A stretch of DNA of 64,000 nt from Syntrophaceae bacterium (GCA_016927935.1 JAFGLS010000065.1:24268-88267), one strand, 5' to 3'. Shown: positions 46,562 through 56,599, counted from the first letter of the stretch. Notes: generated from the sequence alone by a model not told the origin. Program-made: numbers and translations.

Positions 46562-47824
46562 ATGGATTCAATAAGATATTTTTTGCATTTACCAGGTCAA
46601 TACTGGGACATATTGTTGGCTTTTTATCATGCTCACGAGAATCTCCTGAAGGTGGCGATGATGCCTTTCATGTACGGCTTTATCGGCTGGTTGACCAACT
46701 GGCAGGCTGTAAGAATGATCTTTTCTCCATTAACTTTCTGGGGCATTCCGCCATATCTCGGCTGGCAGGGAATCATCCCGCGCAAGTCCCAGAAAATGGC
46801 CTCCATTGCAGCGCAAACTCTTGAGAAAAAGCTTTTAAAGCTGGACGAGGTCTTCTCCAAGCTTGATGCAAGAAAAATATGCAAAATTCTCCAAGAATCT
46901 ATAGACCGGGAGGTTGAATATGCGGTGGATGATGTTTTATGCCAGTCCAATCCGCTTTTATGGAAGATGATGCCCGATGCCATAAGAGACGAAATAATCA
47001 GTATAACGAGAAGGCAGGCTCCCAAGGCAGTGGATGTTATCATACAGGACATAAAGGACAATATCTATGATGTATTTGATCTGCATAAAATTATGGTGGA
47101 CAGTCTTACGGGTCAAAATGTTAAAAGACTGGTCATGATGTTTCAGCGAATCGGGAGTAAAGAGTGGGTTTTCATCAAATTATCCGGTTTTTACTTCGGC
47201 TTTCTTCTCGGACTTTGTCAGGTGGTAATTTGGCTGATTTATCCAATGCTATGGACAATACCGGTTCAGGGTGTCCTCGTTGGTTACGTCACCAACTGGC
47301 TGGCCATTAAAATGGTTTTCAGGCCAACCAAGCCCAAGAGATATCTGGGCTTTAAATTCCAAGGCCTTTTCCACAGGAGAAGAAAAGAAGTTTCCAAGGA
47401 ATACGCCAGGCTGGTCACCGAGGAGATACTGAACGCCAAAAATATCATAAAAATGGTTATTCACGGCAAGGAAAGAGACAACATCCTCCTGATAATAAGG
47501 CAGGCTATAGCCATGGCCCTCATCAGACTCTCCAGTTATGTGCCGGTGATTACCAACAAAACCCCGATAGGTTTTCTTGATCAAATCAAGCATGATATAT
47601 CAACGGAAATTACCAGCGATGAATGCCTTGCGCAAATTGAAAACTATGTGGGGAAGACGCTTGATATTGAAAAGGTCATTATTGAAAAGTACAATCTCCT
47701 GAACGATATAGAATACGAAAATGTTTTAAGGGATATTTTCAGGGAAGATGAAAAGATATTAATTGGGGTCGGAGCGGTTCTCGGTGGATTGGTTGGCTTT
47801 TTTCAGATGTGGCTTTTGATGTAA
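46562..47824 (+). CDS. DUF445 family membrane protein
   Basis: Duplicated YGFIGWLTNWQAVRMIFSPLTFWGIP / VGYVTNWLAIKMVFRPTKPKRYLGFKFQGLFHRRRKEVS. Confidence 0.88.
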   Translation: MDSIRYFLHLPGQYWDILLAFYHAHENLLKVAMMPFMYGFIGWLTNWQAVRMIFSPLTFWGIPPYLGWQGIIPRKSQKMASIAAQTLEKKLLKLDEVFSKLDARKICKILQESIDREVEYAVDDVLCQSNPLLWKMMPDAIRDEIISITRRQAPKAVDVIIQDIKDNIYDVFDLHKIMVDSLTGQNVKRLVMMFQRIGSKEWVFIKLSGFYFGFLLGLCQVVIWLIYPMLWTIPVQGVLVGYVTNWLAIKMVFRPTKPKRYLGFKFQGLFHRRRKEVSKEYARLVTEEILNAKNIIKMVIHGKERDNILLIIRQAIAMALIRLSSYVPVITNKTPIGFLDQIKHDISTEITSDECLAQIENYVGKTLDIEKVIIEKYNLLNDIEYENVLRDIFREDEKILIGVGAVLGGLVGFFQMWLLM

Positions 47825-47983
47825 TTCTTTATTAAATCTAAAATCTCTTGAATAAGCTGGCTATACCGCAGTTACGATGCACAGTAGTGCAATAATTGGA
47901 AGCAATTCATAAAAATCAACGCACAAAACACAAGAAATATTTTTTGTACTTTTTTCGTTAATATTTTTTATTTCAGCAAAATT

Positions 47984-48715
47984 ATGTCATTGGAAAAAAG
48001 CGGAAAAAACATGGCCGAAAAGATATCGGACATAACTCTTTTCGAAAAGAAAATATATTCCCAGAACGGCGAAGACGGAATCATTGAGACCATTTTTGAC
48101 AGGATCGGAACAACCAATAAATTTTTTGTGGAATTCGGCTGCGGAAATGGAGAAGAATGCAACACGCGGTATCTGAAAGAACACAAAGGATGGAAGGGAA
48201 TTCAAATGGACTCGGATTCCTCTTTCCCCCAACGTATTAAGAAAGAATTCATCAACGCGGATAACGTCAACGAAATTTTCTTAAAATACAAAATTCCCGG
48301 GACATTTGATTTGCTGTCCATTGATATTGACGGAAACGATTACCATGTATGGAAAGCTCTTAAAAAATACCGCCCGCGAGTTGTTATCATCGAGTACAAC
48401 TGCCTGTTTCCGCCTAATTATGATTTTGTAATGAAATACGACCCTGACTACAAATGGGACAACAGCATGTGGTTCGGAACTTCCAATATCGGGGCAAGCC
48501 TCTTAGCACTGCAGAAACTGGGAACTGATAAAGGTTATTCGCTGATTGGCATAAATTCCTCTACTGTCAATGCTTTTTTCGTAATAAATACTCTGGCAAA
48601 AAAATATTTTATCGCCAGAGATATTTCCGATATTTACCTGGAACCGTCACCGGCTATATTAGCCAAAATATCCGAAAAGCTTAAAACTGAAAGCCCCTGT
48701 CGTCGTCCTGATTAG
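47984..48715 (+). CDS. FkbM-like / SAM methyltransferase-fold protein
   Basis: YSQNGEDGIIETIFDRIGTTNKFFVEFGCGNGEECNTRYLKEHKGWKGIQMDSD...FDLLSIDIDGNDYHVWKAL. Confidence 0.75.
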   Translation: MSLEKSGKNMAEKISDITLFEKKIYSQNGEDGIIETIFDRIGTTNKFFVEFGCGNGEECNTRYLKEHKGWKGIQMDSDSSFPQRIKKEFINADNVNEIFLKYKIPGTFDLLSIDIDGNDYHVWKALKKYRPRVVIIEYNCLFPPNYDFVMKYDPDYKWDNSMWFGTSNIGASLLALQKLGTDKGYSLIGINSSTVNAFFVINTLAKKYFIARDISDIYLEPSPAILAKISEKLKTESPCRRPD

Positions 48716-48747
48716 CATCAATTTGCATAGAAATCGTTACTATTTTC

Positions 48748-48776
48748 TTGACATAAAAAGCCGCTCTATCTATACT
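48748..48776 (+). promoter_or_regulatory. Sigma-70-like promoter
   Basis: TTGACA-N17-TATACT, 60 bp upstream of the 48836 ORF. Confidence 0.65.
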
Positions 48777-48835
48777 TTGCCACATTGAAAAGGAAACAAT
48801 CGTTAGACAGATATTTTAAAATGGAGAAAAAATAG

Positions 48836-49267
48836 ATGTTTTCATTTTCAGACTCGGTTGTTATAAATGCTCCGGCTGAACGAGTATATAAAATACTGAT
48901 TGATTTCAAAAACTATCGCCAGATTAATCCTCCTGAACTAAAAAAAATAAAAATCATTTCCATGACGGATAACCGAGCAAAGGTGAATTTTTTGGTAGGA
49001 AACTCCCTGATTTCGACCGATTATACTCTCGACTATAAATTAATCCCAAACAAGTTGCTCGAGTGGAGGCTGATTGATGGGGCAATTATAATAAAAAATA
49101 GCGGCAAATGGGAGCTGACATCTCTGGATAAAAAAGCAACCAAAGCCGCATTCAAGTTCAGAGTAGACTGTTCTTTTTTCGTCCCCTCTTCGGTCGCTTT
49201 AGGGCCGTTCGAGAAAGGCGCTCCGAAAACACTGGCCAAAGTAAAGAAAATGGCCGAAGAGGGTTAG
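48836..49267 (+). CDS. SRPBCC (START-like / polyketide cyclase-type) protein
   Basis: DSVVINAPAERVYKILIDFKNYRQINPPELKKIKI...; typical N-terminus of the fold. Confidence 0.75.
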   Translation: MFSFSDSVVINAPAERVYKILIDFKNYRQINPPELKKIKIISMTDNRAKVNFLVGNSLISTDYTLDYKLIPNKLLEWRLIDGAIIIKNSGKWELTSLDKKATKAAFKFRVDCSFFVPSSVALGPFEKGAPKTLAKVKKMAEEG

Positions 49268-49302
49268 TTATATCCTTGAATGAATTTATCTAACTATTTG
49301 AA

Positions 49303-51063
49303 CTATTTTCTTCGGAACAGCACTGAACCGTCTGACTTTATGATTTTAATGTTGGGCTGACGCAGTTTTATTAAAACAGAAGAAGAGCTTTCATCTTTTA
49401 TTGATTCCAATTTCTTCTTTCTATTTTCCGGAAGCATTTTTACAAAGTGAGGAACAAAAGCCTCGAGGGTAACCCCTTTTCTGGCTTGACTCACAGCACA
49501 TCGGATTAATTCGCCGAGCTTGCCAACGAATTCGTCCTTATTTGTTTTTACAGTGATTTTTGTTTCCAGTTCATTTTTGGCAATGTCGGCTATTCTGATG
49601 CCCAGATCCGGATTCTTTCGTCTTATTTCTTCGATTAAAATTGTAATTACAAATAAGTCTGCCGGAGTTAGACCTTTTTCAAAAATTAATTCCACCATAG
49701 GACATGACTTGTATATAGTTTCAAACTGACCATTCTGAAATTCTTTCTTAAATTTATCAGTTCTTTTAGTCTTCCTGCAAAAATAGACATATCTTGCTTT
49801 GATACCGTCTATCTTCCATCCGGCAGTCGATACTTTCCAGTACAGGCAACTGGTAATATCGGCACCGGACAGATTGGAAAAACTAAAGTCAACATCAATT
49901 ATTTTCGCTTTCTTCAGACTGGCTCCGCAAAGATTAGATTCTTTTAAATCAGATCCGGTAAGATCAGCCTCACTAAGGTTGGCTTTGCTTAAATCGGTTT
50001 CGCTGAGCTCGGCACCACTGAGATTTGCTCCACGAAGATCAGCTCCGTTGAGATTTGCTCCGTTGAGATTTGCTCTGCTGAGATCCGCTCCGCGGAGATT
50101 CGCTTTGCCGAGGTCGGCCCCTATAAAATCGGTTTTACGGAGATCAGATTTGCTGAGATCAGCTCCGTTAAGATCAGCTCCTATTAAACGGGCCATATTA
50201 AGTATGGCTTCCACAATGTTTGTATTTCTGAGATTGGCTGCACTGAGATCAGCTCTATTCAGATCTGTTCCTCCGAGATTAGCTTTATGAAGATTGGCCT
50301 CGCTGAGATCTACTCCGTAAAGATAAGCTCCGCGAAGATCTGCTCCACGGAAATCGGCTCCGCACGCGTGAGTCACATTGAGATCGGCCAAACGTAAATC
50401 GGCTCCACGAAAATTTGCTTCGCTGAGATCGGCTCCGCTGAGATAGGTGCCGCGAAGATCAGCTCCGCAGAAATTTACTTCGCTGAGATAAGCTTCACGC
50501 ATATGAGCTCCGCAGAGGTTGGATTCCTTCAGATTGGCTCCGCTGAGATTGGCCTCGCTTAAGTTGGCTATACGCAAATCGGCTCCGCTGAGATTGGCCT
50601 TGCTGAGATTAGCTTCGCTAAGATCCGCCCCGATGAGATTGGCACCGCGGAGATCTGCTCCAACCAGATGAGCTCCGCGGAGATCGGCTATACCCAGTAT
50701 TGCTTTACGCAGACGAGCAGAGCTCAAATGAGCTTCGCCCAGATCCGCTCCACAGAGATCAACTTTGTTGAGGTTAGCCCCACGGAGGTGGGCTTCGCTG
50801 AGATCTGCTCTGCTGATGTCCGTCCCGCCAAAATGAGCCATGAGTTTATTTTTATCGACATGGACAGCATTAAATTTGGCTTTTCTGAGATTGGCTTTAC
50901 TGAGATGTGCTCCGCTGAGATTGGCCTTGCTTAGGTCCACTCCGCCGAGATTGGCACCATCAAGATAAACGCCGCCGAGACTCCACAGCCCTTCAGGTAT
51001 TTCCCCTTCCACTACATGCAAATCAACAAGCCTTTTCCAAGTCTCTTTCTTATTCATTCTCAA
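49303..51063 (-). CDS. Long pentapeptide-repeat protein with unassigned C-terminal domain
   Basis: About 400 aa of A(D/N)LxxA repeats, then about 160 aa non-repeat domain (FETIYKSCPMVELIFEKGLTPADLFVITILIEEIRRKNPDLG...). Confidence 0.95.
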   Translation of the reverse strand: MRMNKKETWKRLVDLHVVEGEIPEGLWSLGGVYLDGANLGGVDLSKANLSGAHLSKANLRKAKFNAVHVDKNKLMAHFGGTDISRADLSEAHLRGANLNKVDLCGADLGEAHLSSARLRKAILGIADLRGAHLVGADLRGANLIGADLSEANLSKANLSGADLRIANLSEANLSGANLKESNLCGAHMREAYLSEVNFCGADLRGTYLSGADLSEANFRGADLRLADLNVTHACGADFRGADLRGAYLYGVDLSEANLHKANLGGTDLNRADLSAANLRNTNIVEAILNMARLIGADLNGADLSKSDLRKTDFIGADLGKANLRGADLSRANLNGANLNGADLRGANLSGAELSETDLSKANLSEADLTGSDLKESNLCGASLKKAKIIDVDFSFSNLSGADITSCLYWKVSTAGWKIDGIKARYVYFCRKTKRTDKFKKEFQNGQFETIYKSCPMVELIFEKGLTPADLFVITILIEEIRRKNPDLGIRIADIAKNELETKITVKTNKDEFVGKLGELIRCAVSQARKGVTLEAFVPHFVKMLPENRKKKLESIKDESSSSVLIKLRQPNIKIIKSDGSVLFRRK

Positions 51064-51211
51064 CGGTTACAATTAACACTGATTAATTTAGGTCGAAAAA
51101 ATTTATGACCTTAAATAATGCATGACTGAAGTGTGTTAGCTTTATTCGTTATCTTGTTTTCTGAATCCTTTAACAATCAAGTTCTCTATAGCAAGAGCAA
51201 GCTAATGTAAG

Positions 51212-53125
51212 CTAATGAACCTCTAACGAAAGCTTTTTCATGATTTTTGCGGTTGGCACACCGTTATCGTCATAGGACCTTATGCGATAGTATCTTTTCA
51301 GCATTTTCTCCAAAGGAACAACCCTTCCCTTGGGATCGTTCTTGCGGCCCTCTTTGAGCAAGCGTGCCGGCAAGGTGTCGTCTTTTACTGAGATACCTTC
51401 ACGGGTGTTCATGTAACGTTCAAGTATATGGATGCGTTCGCCCGCCTTCATAAAAGACCACCTTGACATCTTCTGTCCGGTAATTGCAGACCAGAACCCG
51501 TTATAAATGCTGATATCGGCAACCTGAATCGCTATCGGATAGAGCAAACCCATTACTATCTTCAGGTAAAACAGACCGCTTAATTTTGTCGCCGGACTTT
51601 CCAACATGTAAGCAAACGTCGTGAAGGTACAGGTATGTAAAGAATTCATCGCGCAATAAAAATCCTCGAAGAATTTTACCCAGACATGTTTGCCGATTGT
51701 AGCGTACGGATCCAGAACATGGATAAAGTTTTCCTGCGCCATGACAGTTGAAGAAAGATGACATGCGCCGCGATTGGCCACCGCATAATTAAGCCCCATT
51801 GCATATGAACCGCGCGGATCATAGGCGGGCATCTCCATACCCTTAACCTGAATGGCGAAATCCTCACCGCCATACTTTTTCGATAAAGCACGCGATCCCT
51901 TGCCCAACTCCTGACCAAACCCTCTGGCGTAAGCCGTGTCTTCTATCGCTTCGGCCACACCGTTCGGCGAACCGAATTTTAAATCAGTTTTTATCAGACC
52001 CTTTTCGCCTGCTTCCATAACCCAGGCTAAAGTGCCTCCCATAGAGATTGTATCCATGCCCAATCTGCCGCATAAATCGTTCCATTCGGCAATCTTCACC
52101 GGATCAAAGATTTCCAGATTCGACCCCATGAGACCAACTGTTTCATATTCCGGCACAGACAATTCTTTTCCGTTAAATTTGCCTGCCTTGCCGCACAATA
52201 TTGTGCATGGCTTGCAGGTATGGTGCTTGGTGCTGAAATTCTCACTCATATATTCACCGCTGATTTTATAAGCATTTTCCGAAGTGCCCGAAGTAAAATT
52301 GCGTATCGGCAAAATTCCAGCGGTGTTGGTAAAAGTAACCAGATTAGGCGTGCCGAATTTCCTTAGTGCATGGGATGTTACGTCGTTGGCATTGATGTAT
52401 TTGGTGGCCCTCTTTCTAATTCTGTCAAATTTTTTCCTATTCTTAGCCACAATTTTATAGGTTCCGCCAATAGCGTAAATGGCCTTGAGATTTTTAGAAC
52501 CCATTACCGCGCCCATGCCGCCGCGTCCCAGAAAGCGTTTTTCCGAAACTATATTGGAGAAGAGCACTTTATTCTCACCTGCCGGACCGATTACTGCCGC
52601 TCCGGCATTTTTATGTTTGCCGAGCAAGTCCTGTGTTTCAAAGGCATCCTTCCCCCATAAGGCAGAAGCGTCCTTGAATTCCACGCCCGATGATGTCACA
52701 ACCAGATAAACGGGGGTTTCAGATTTTCCTTTAATCAATATACCATCCCAACCCGCGGTTTTCATGGCCATACCAAATGGTCCGCCGCAAGAGGCGTGAT
52801 CCATAATTCCGGTCAGCGGAGATTTGGTAACTGCGGAAAAGCGTCCTGAACAGGGAGCCCCTGTGCCCATAAGTACACCGGGCATAAAGGCAATGATGTT
52901 ATCCTTGCCCAGCGGATCTATCTTTGCGGGCATCCGGTCGTAGATAAGTTTCAGCCCCAGTCCCTTGCCGCCAAGATACATTTTCCTTTCTTCATCTTTA
53001 ACCTGATAGACTGTATAAGTCCTGCTGGTTAAATCAACTTCCAGAACTTTATTGCTTGGACCTTCTATCTCCGGCAGATTTTTTTCTTTCACAGTACTGA
53101 CTTCTTTTTCTTTAGTTTCGCCCAT
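51212..53125 (-). CDS. Aldehyde ferredoxin oxidoreductase family (tungsten/molybdopterin)
   Basis: KVLEVDLTSRTYTVYQVKDEERKMYLGGKGLGLKLIYD...MPGVLMGTGAPCSGRFSAVTKSPLTG...CKPCTILCGK...YETVGLMGSN. Confidence 0.95.
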   Translation of the reverse strand: MGETKEKEVSTVKEKNLPEIEGPSNKVLEVDLTSRTYTVYQVKDEERKMYLGGKGLGLKLIYDRMPAKIDPLGKDNIIAFMPGVLMGTGAPCSGRFSAVTKSPLTGIMDHASCGGPFGMAMKTAGWDGILIKGKSETPVYLVVTSSGVEFKDASALWGKDAFETQDLLGKHKNAGAAVIGPAGENKVLFSNIVSEKRFLGRGGMGAVMGSKNLKAIYAIGGTYKIVAKNRKKFDRIRKRATKYINANDVTSHALRKFGTPNLVTFTNTAGILPIRNFTSGTSENAYKISGEYMSENFSTKHHTCKPCTILCGKAGKFNGKELSVPEYETVGLMGSNLEIFDPVKIAEWNDLCGRLGMDTISMGGTLAWVMEAGEKGLIKTDLKFGSPNGVAEAIEDTAYARGFGQELGKGSRALSKKYGGEDFAIQVKGMEMPAYDPRGSYAMGLNYAVANRGACHLSSTVMAQENFIHVLDPYATIGKHVWVKFFEDFYCAMNSLHTCTFTTFAYMLESPATKLSGLFYLKIVMGLLYPIAIQVADISIYNGFWSAITGQKMSRWSFMKAGERIHILERYMNTREGISVKDDTLPARLLKEGRKNDPKGRVVPLEKMLKRYYRIRSYDDNGVPTAKIMKKLSLEVH

Positions 53126-53159
53126 AAATTTATCCCCTTATGTAAAAATATCACACTTA

Positions 53160-54416
53160 TTAATAAGCGGCTTTTATAATACTCAACGCTTCTTCAAAAC
53201 TCACTTCCACCGGACTAAACGCTATGGCACCGTCATTTAAGGTTGCCTGGGCAATGCTCTCCAGTTTATCCTCAGTAACCCCCGCTTCTGACAGGCGCAC
53301 AGGTAACCCGGACAATTTCTTGAGTTCGCTGGTCATGTTTTTAATGGTAGAAACTGATTTGGCAGCTCTTTCTGCCGGTGGGGTCTGCACATAAACCTCA
53401 GGACCTGCCAGAGGAAGAAGAAGGCTATCAATATTTTCTTTAACCTTCGGTGATTTGCCCATATAGAATTCCAGGCCATAGGGAAGCAGAATTGAGTTTG
53501 CTATACCATGCGGCACTTGACAAACACCTCCCGTTGCATGGGCCGTGGCATGCACGATACCTACCATCGAATTGGAAAACGCCAATCCGGCCAACAGCGC
53601 CGCATTGGCCATCGCCAGGCGGACATCCTTATTACTCCCGTCCGTTACTGCGGTTACAACATTGTTGCGTATTAATTCCATTGACGCCGTGGCAAAAGCA
53701 TCACTCACCGGATTCTTCTGCGTTCCAATATAAGCCTCCACAGAATGCGTAAGTGCATCCATGGCCGTATAAGCAGTAATCTTTGGCGGCATGCTTACTG
53801 TCATTCGTGGATCTAAAACCGTAAATTTAGGCAGCATCAAATCCGAAGTAAATTGCATTTTGATGTTTTTTTCCGGATTGGCGATGACGGCTGCCATGGT
53901 GACTTCAGAACCAGTGCCCGCCGTGGTGGGAATAACAACAAAAGGCTTCATCGGCTTGTTGAGGCGATAATTGCCCATGAATTTAAGCAGGTCATCCGTA
54001 TCTTCGGTTATAACAATATTGACGCCTTTGGCGGTATCGATGGGAGAACCACCGCCGACGGCAATAATGGAATCACATTGATTGGCTCTGTATATGGCGG
54101 CGATTTGATTAACAACAACGTTGGATGAATCCTGAGGTGTCTCATCAAAGACTGCGCCAATAACAACGTCCGTACCGCCGAAGCTATCCACTACAATCTT
54201 AACCAGACCGGCCTGAGATACACCTTTGTCTGTAATTATAATAGGTCTTTTGGCGCCCAAGCGGCCAAGCTCAAAAGGTATGGCCTCCAATGCCTTGTAT
54301 CCGGAAATAATCTTGACCGAATTAAAAAATTCATAATATTCAGGTATTACAACATTTTTTTTGAACAGCATAACCGTCTCCCTCCTGTTTATCGCGATAT
54401 TATTTGATTGCGCCAT
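53160..54416 (-). CDS. Iron-containing alcohol dehydrogenase
   Basis: IIAVGGGSPIDTAKGVNIV...PTTAGTGSEVTMAAVI...HATAHATGGVCQVPHGIANSILLPYGLEF. Confidence 0.95.
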   Translation of the reverse strand: MAQSNNIAINRRETVMLFKKNVVIPEYYEFFNSVKIISGYKALEAIPFELGRLGAKRPIIITDKGVSQAGLVKIVVDSFGGTDVVIGAVFDETPQDSSNVVVNQIAAIYRANQCDSIIAVGGGSPIDTAKGVNIVITEDTDDLLKFMGNYRLNKPMKPFVVIPTTAGTGSEVTMAAVIANPEKNIKMQFTSDLMLPKFTVLDPRMTVSMPPKITAYTAMDALTHSVEAYIGTQKNPVSDAFATASMELIRNNVVTAVTDGSNKDVRLAMANAALLAGLAFSNSMVGIVHATAHATGGVCQVPHGIANSILLPYGLEFYMGKSPKVKENIDSLLLPLAGPEVYVQTPPAERAAKSVSTIKNMTSELKKLSGLPVRLSEAGVTEDKLESIAQATLNDGAIAFSPVEVSFEEALSIIKAAY

Positions 54417-54933
54417 AGCCTATATTAAAATAGGTAATGGCACGATTGATTAGTTTCTTGAAAGTCAGCTTAGGCACTTCTTTTATGTAAAAACGGGATA
54501 TGAAATTAAACAGCAACAGAGTCTGCGTTATATTCAAAACCCTGACGATAGACATCATATGACCAAGACTGCCTTTGACAAACTGCCGGTTATGATAGGT
54601 CGCGTTGGGTGTGCTGATGCGGCCGGTCATAGCCAAATAAGCAAACTCAATATTCTTGAACCACATCTCTACATCGGCATAAAAGACCTCTTTTTCGCCA
54701 AGATATTGAAATGAACCGGCCTTCTTCAGCATGAACATACTCGGACCACCGACCACTGCCATGCGGAAAGAAAAGGTCTCCGGCCAACTGTCCACTTCTT
54801 TTTTCACATCGGGATCTATCCGGTAAGCAGTCTGCATGCCCATTCCCGTAAAGAAAAGAAAAACCCGCGTAACAAGCGTCTCAAACCATTTCTTCTTGGG
54901 AACAATTTCTTTGTATTCTGATACTGCTTTCAT
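54400..54933 (-). CDS. Uncharacterised protein, possibly SCP2 sterol-carrier-like
   Basis: FYADVEMWFKNIEFAYLAMTGRISTPNATYHNRQFVKGSLGHMMSIVRVLNI weakly resembles SCP2-like domains; stop overlaps the ADH start region. Confidence 0.4.
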   Translation of the reverse strand: MKAVSEYKEIVPKKKWFETLVTRVFLFFTGMGMQTAYRIDPDVKKEVDSWPETFSFRMAVVGGPSMFMLKKAGSFQYLGEKEVFYADVEMWFKNIEFAYLAMTGRISTPNATYHNRQFVKGSLGHMMSIVRVLNITQTLLLFNFISRFYIKEVPKLTFKKLINRAITYFNIGYGAIK

Positions 54934-55140
54934 AACCCTCCTTTTTAAAGACTATATAATTATGTTTAACAAACATATTTTGATCGTTAGTTTTTTAGCA
55001 CAATTAAAACCCTTAAACAAGTTCATTCTTTTAAAATATTATAAAAAATTTAAAATTTGATGCATTTTTGTTCCTACCCACAAAAATCTTTGAAAAATTA
55101 CGCTTGAGACATTAAATTTACCTCAGGTCTCTCGCACATT

Positions 55141-55166
55141 GACAATAATTGTCTTGACAATGTCAA
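55141..55166. promoter_or_regulatory. Two tandem palindromes, candidate operator
   Basis: GACAAT-A-ATTGTC (55141-55153) immediately followed by TTGAC-AAT-GTCAA (55154-55166). Confidence 0.5.
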
Positions 55167-55231
55167 CGATTTTTGTTTTATTTCAACGACTTTTTATGAA
55201 TATCAATAAATTCCTTAGGAAGGTAATAATT

Positions 55232-56599
55232 ATGAAAAAATTATTATTAACTTCATTACTGGTATTTTTATTTTACACACCTTCATCATTTGCTGAAATA
55301 GTGCCGGATATTCCCGCAGGAACTGCGGAAGATTACTACAATCGGGGGAACCGATATAGGGAACAGGGTAATCTTGACCAAGCAATTTATGACTATACCA
55401 AAGCCATCAAAGTATACTCCAAACATGCGAAAGCCTACTATAACCGTGGGAATATATATGTAAAACAAGGTAAACTTTCTCAAGCCATAGACGATTACAA
55501 CAAAGCGGTGGAAATAAATCCCCAATACACAGAAGCCTATTACAATAGGGGAAATACCTATGAAAAACAGGGCAATCTTCCTCAAGCCATAGCCAGTTAC
55601 ACAAAAGCCCTGGAAGCCAATCCCAAATACGCGGCGGCTTACTGCAACCGCGGAAATGCCTATCAAGCACAGGGAGATTTTCAAAAAGCAATTGATGATT
55701 ACAACAAAGCCATAGAAATTAATCCTCAATTTGCCGGGGTTTATTCCAACAGAGGAAATGTTTATCACGCTCAGGGCAACATTGACAAAGCCATTGCCGA
55801 TTACAACAAAGCCATAGAATTAAATCCCCATTTCGCCGGATTTTATGCCAACCGAGGCAATATATATCAAAATCAGGGAAATCTTAAGCAGGCTATAACC
55901 GATTACAATAGTGCAATAGAAAAAAACCCTGATGATAATTCATCTTTTTATAACAGAGGACTGGCCTATTACGGTTTAGAAGAATACGGAAAATCACTTG
56001 CTGATTACTCAACAGCCTTAAACCAAAACCCCGATAAGTCAGCCTACGATGATTTTGTTAAATATTTTCCCGAAAAGAGAACCTCCGATGAAAAAAATAT
56101 AAGGGGTGAAATTGTGCAAATGTTTGAAGATAAATTAAATCTAACTCAGAAAGTAGCCGTACCAGTTGCCGCTGCACCGGCTGACGTTATCCCACCGGTC
56201 GCAACTGCCCCTGCTGAGACACTCCCACCAGCTGCCCCTGAATCTATTGCCGCCAGTTCGAGTCTCTCTTCTGAAGAAGACATAAAAATTTCAGTTAACA
56301 AATGGTTAAACAGCTGGAAAGCAGGCGATATGGAAACTTACCGCAGCTGCTATGATGAAAATTTTGAATCAAAAAATATGAAACTGGATGAATGGATTGC
56401 TTATAAAACTAATGTGCGTGATAAGAGTAAAAACATTAATATCAGCATCAGTAACTTAAAAATATCAGTGGATGGGGATAATGCCAGTGCAGTATTTACT
56501 CAAAAATACCGATCTTCTATTTTCAAAGACAAAGGTAAGAAAACACTGGTGTTGAAAAAAATCGGCAATGAATGGAAGATATACAGAGAAATTATGTAA
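55232..56599 (+). CDS. Secreted TPR-repeat protein with C-terminal Cds6/NTF2-like domain (start trimmed from ORF-track 55139)
   Basis: AGGAAGG RBS then MKKLLLTSLLVFLFYTPSSFAE signal peptide; about 8 TPRs (AYYNRGN.Y..QG...QAI.DY.KAIE.NP); C-term matches that of 45140-46498. Confidence 0.9.
   Translation: MKKLLLTSLLVFLFYTPSSFAEIVPDIPAGTAEDYYNRGNRYREQGNLDQAIYDYTKAIKVYSKHAKAYYNRGNIYVKQGKLSQAIDDYNKAVEINPQYTEAYYNRGNTYEKQGNLPQAIASYTKALEANPKYAAAYCNRGNAYQAQGDFQKAIDDYNKAIEINPQFAGVYSNRGNVYHAQGNIDKAIADYNKAIELNPHFAGFYANRGNIYQNQGNLKQAITDYNSAIEKNPDDNSSFYNRGLAYYGLEEYGKSLADYSTALNQNPDKSAYDDFVKYFPEKRTSDEKNIRGEIVQMFEDKLNLTQKVAVPVAAAPADVIPPVATAPAETLPPAAPESIAASSSLSSEEDIKISVNKWLNSWKAGDMETYRSCYDENFESKNMKLDEWIAYKTNVRDKSKNINISISNLKISVDGDNASAVFTQKYRSSIFKDKGKKTLVLKKIGNEWKIYREIM

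Noticed and set aside
49799-50934. Plus-strand ORFs encoding SAPLRFAPRRSAPLRF... and MSSAEIGYTQYCFTQ...
   Set aside because: They are antisense translations of the pentapeptide repeats of 49303-51063; low-complexity artefacts.
49900-50960. Short periodic DNA repeats (gagatcggctccgct-like) suggestive of a CRISPR or satellite
   Set aside because: Periodicity of about 15 bp with no spacers; explained by the pentapeptide coding repeats.
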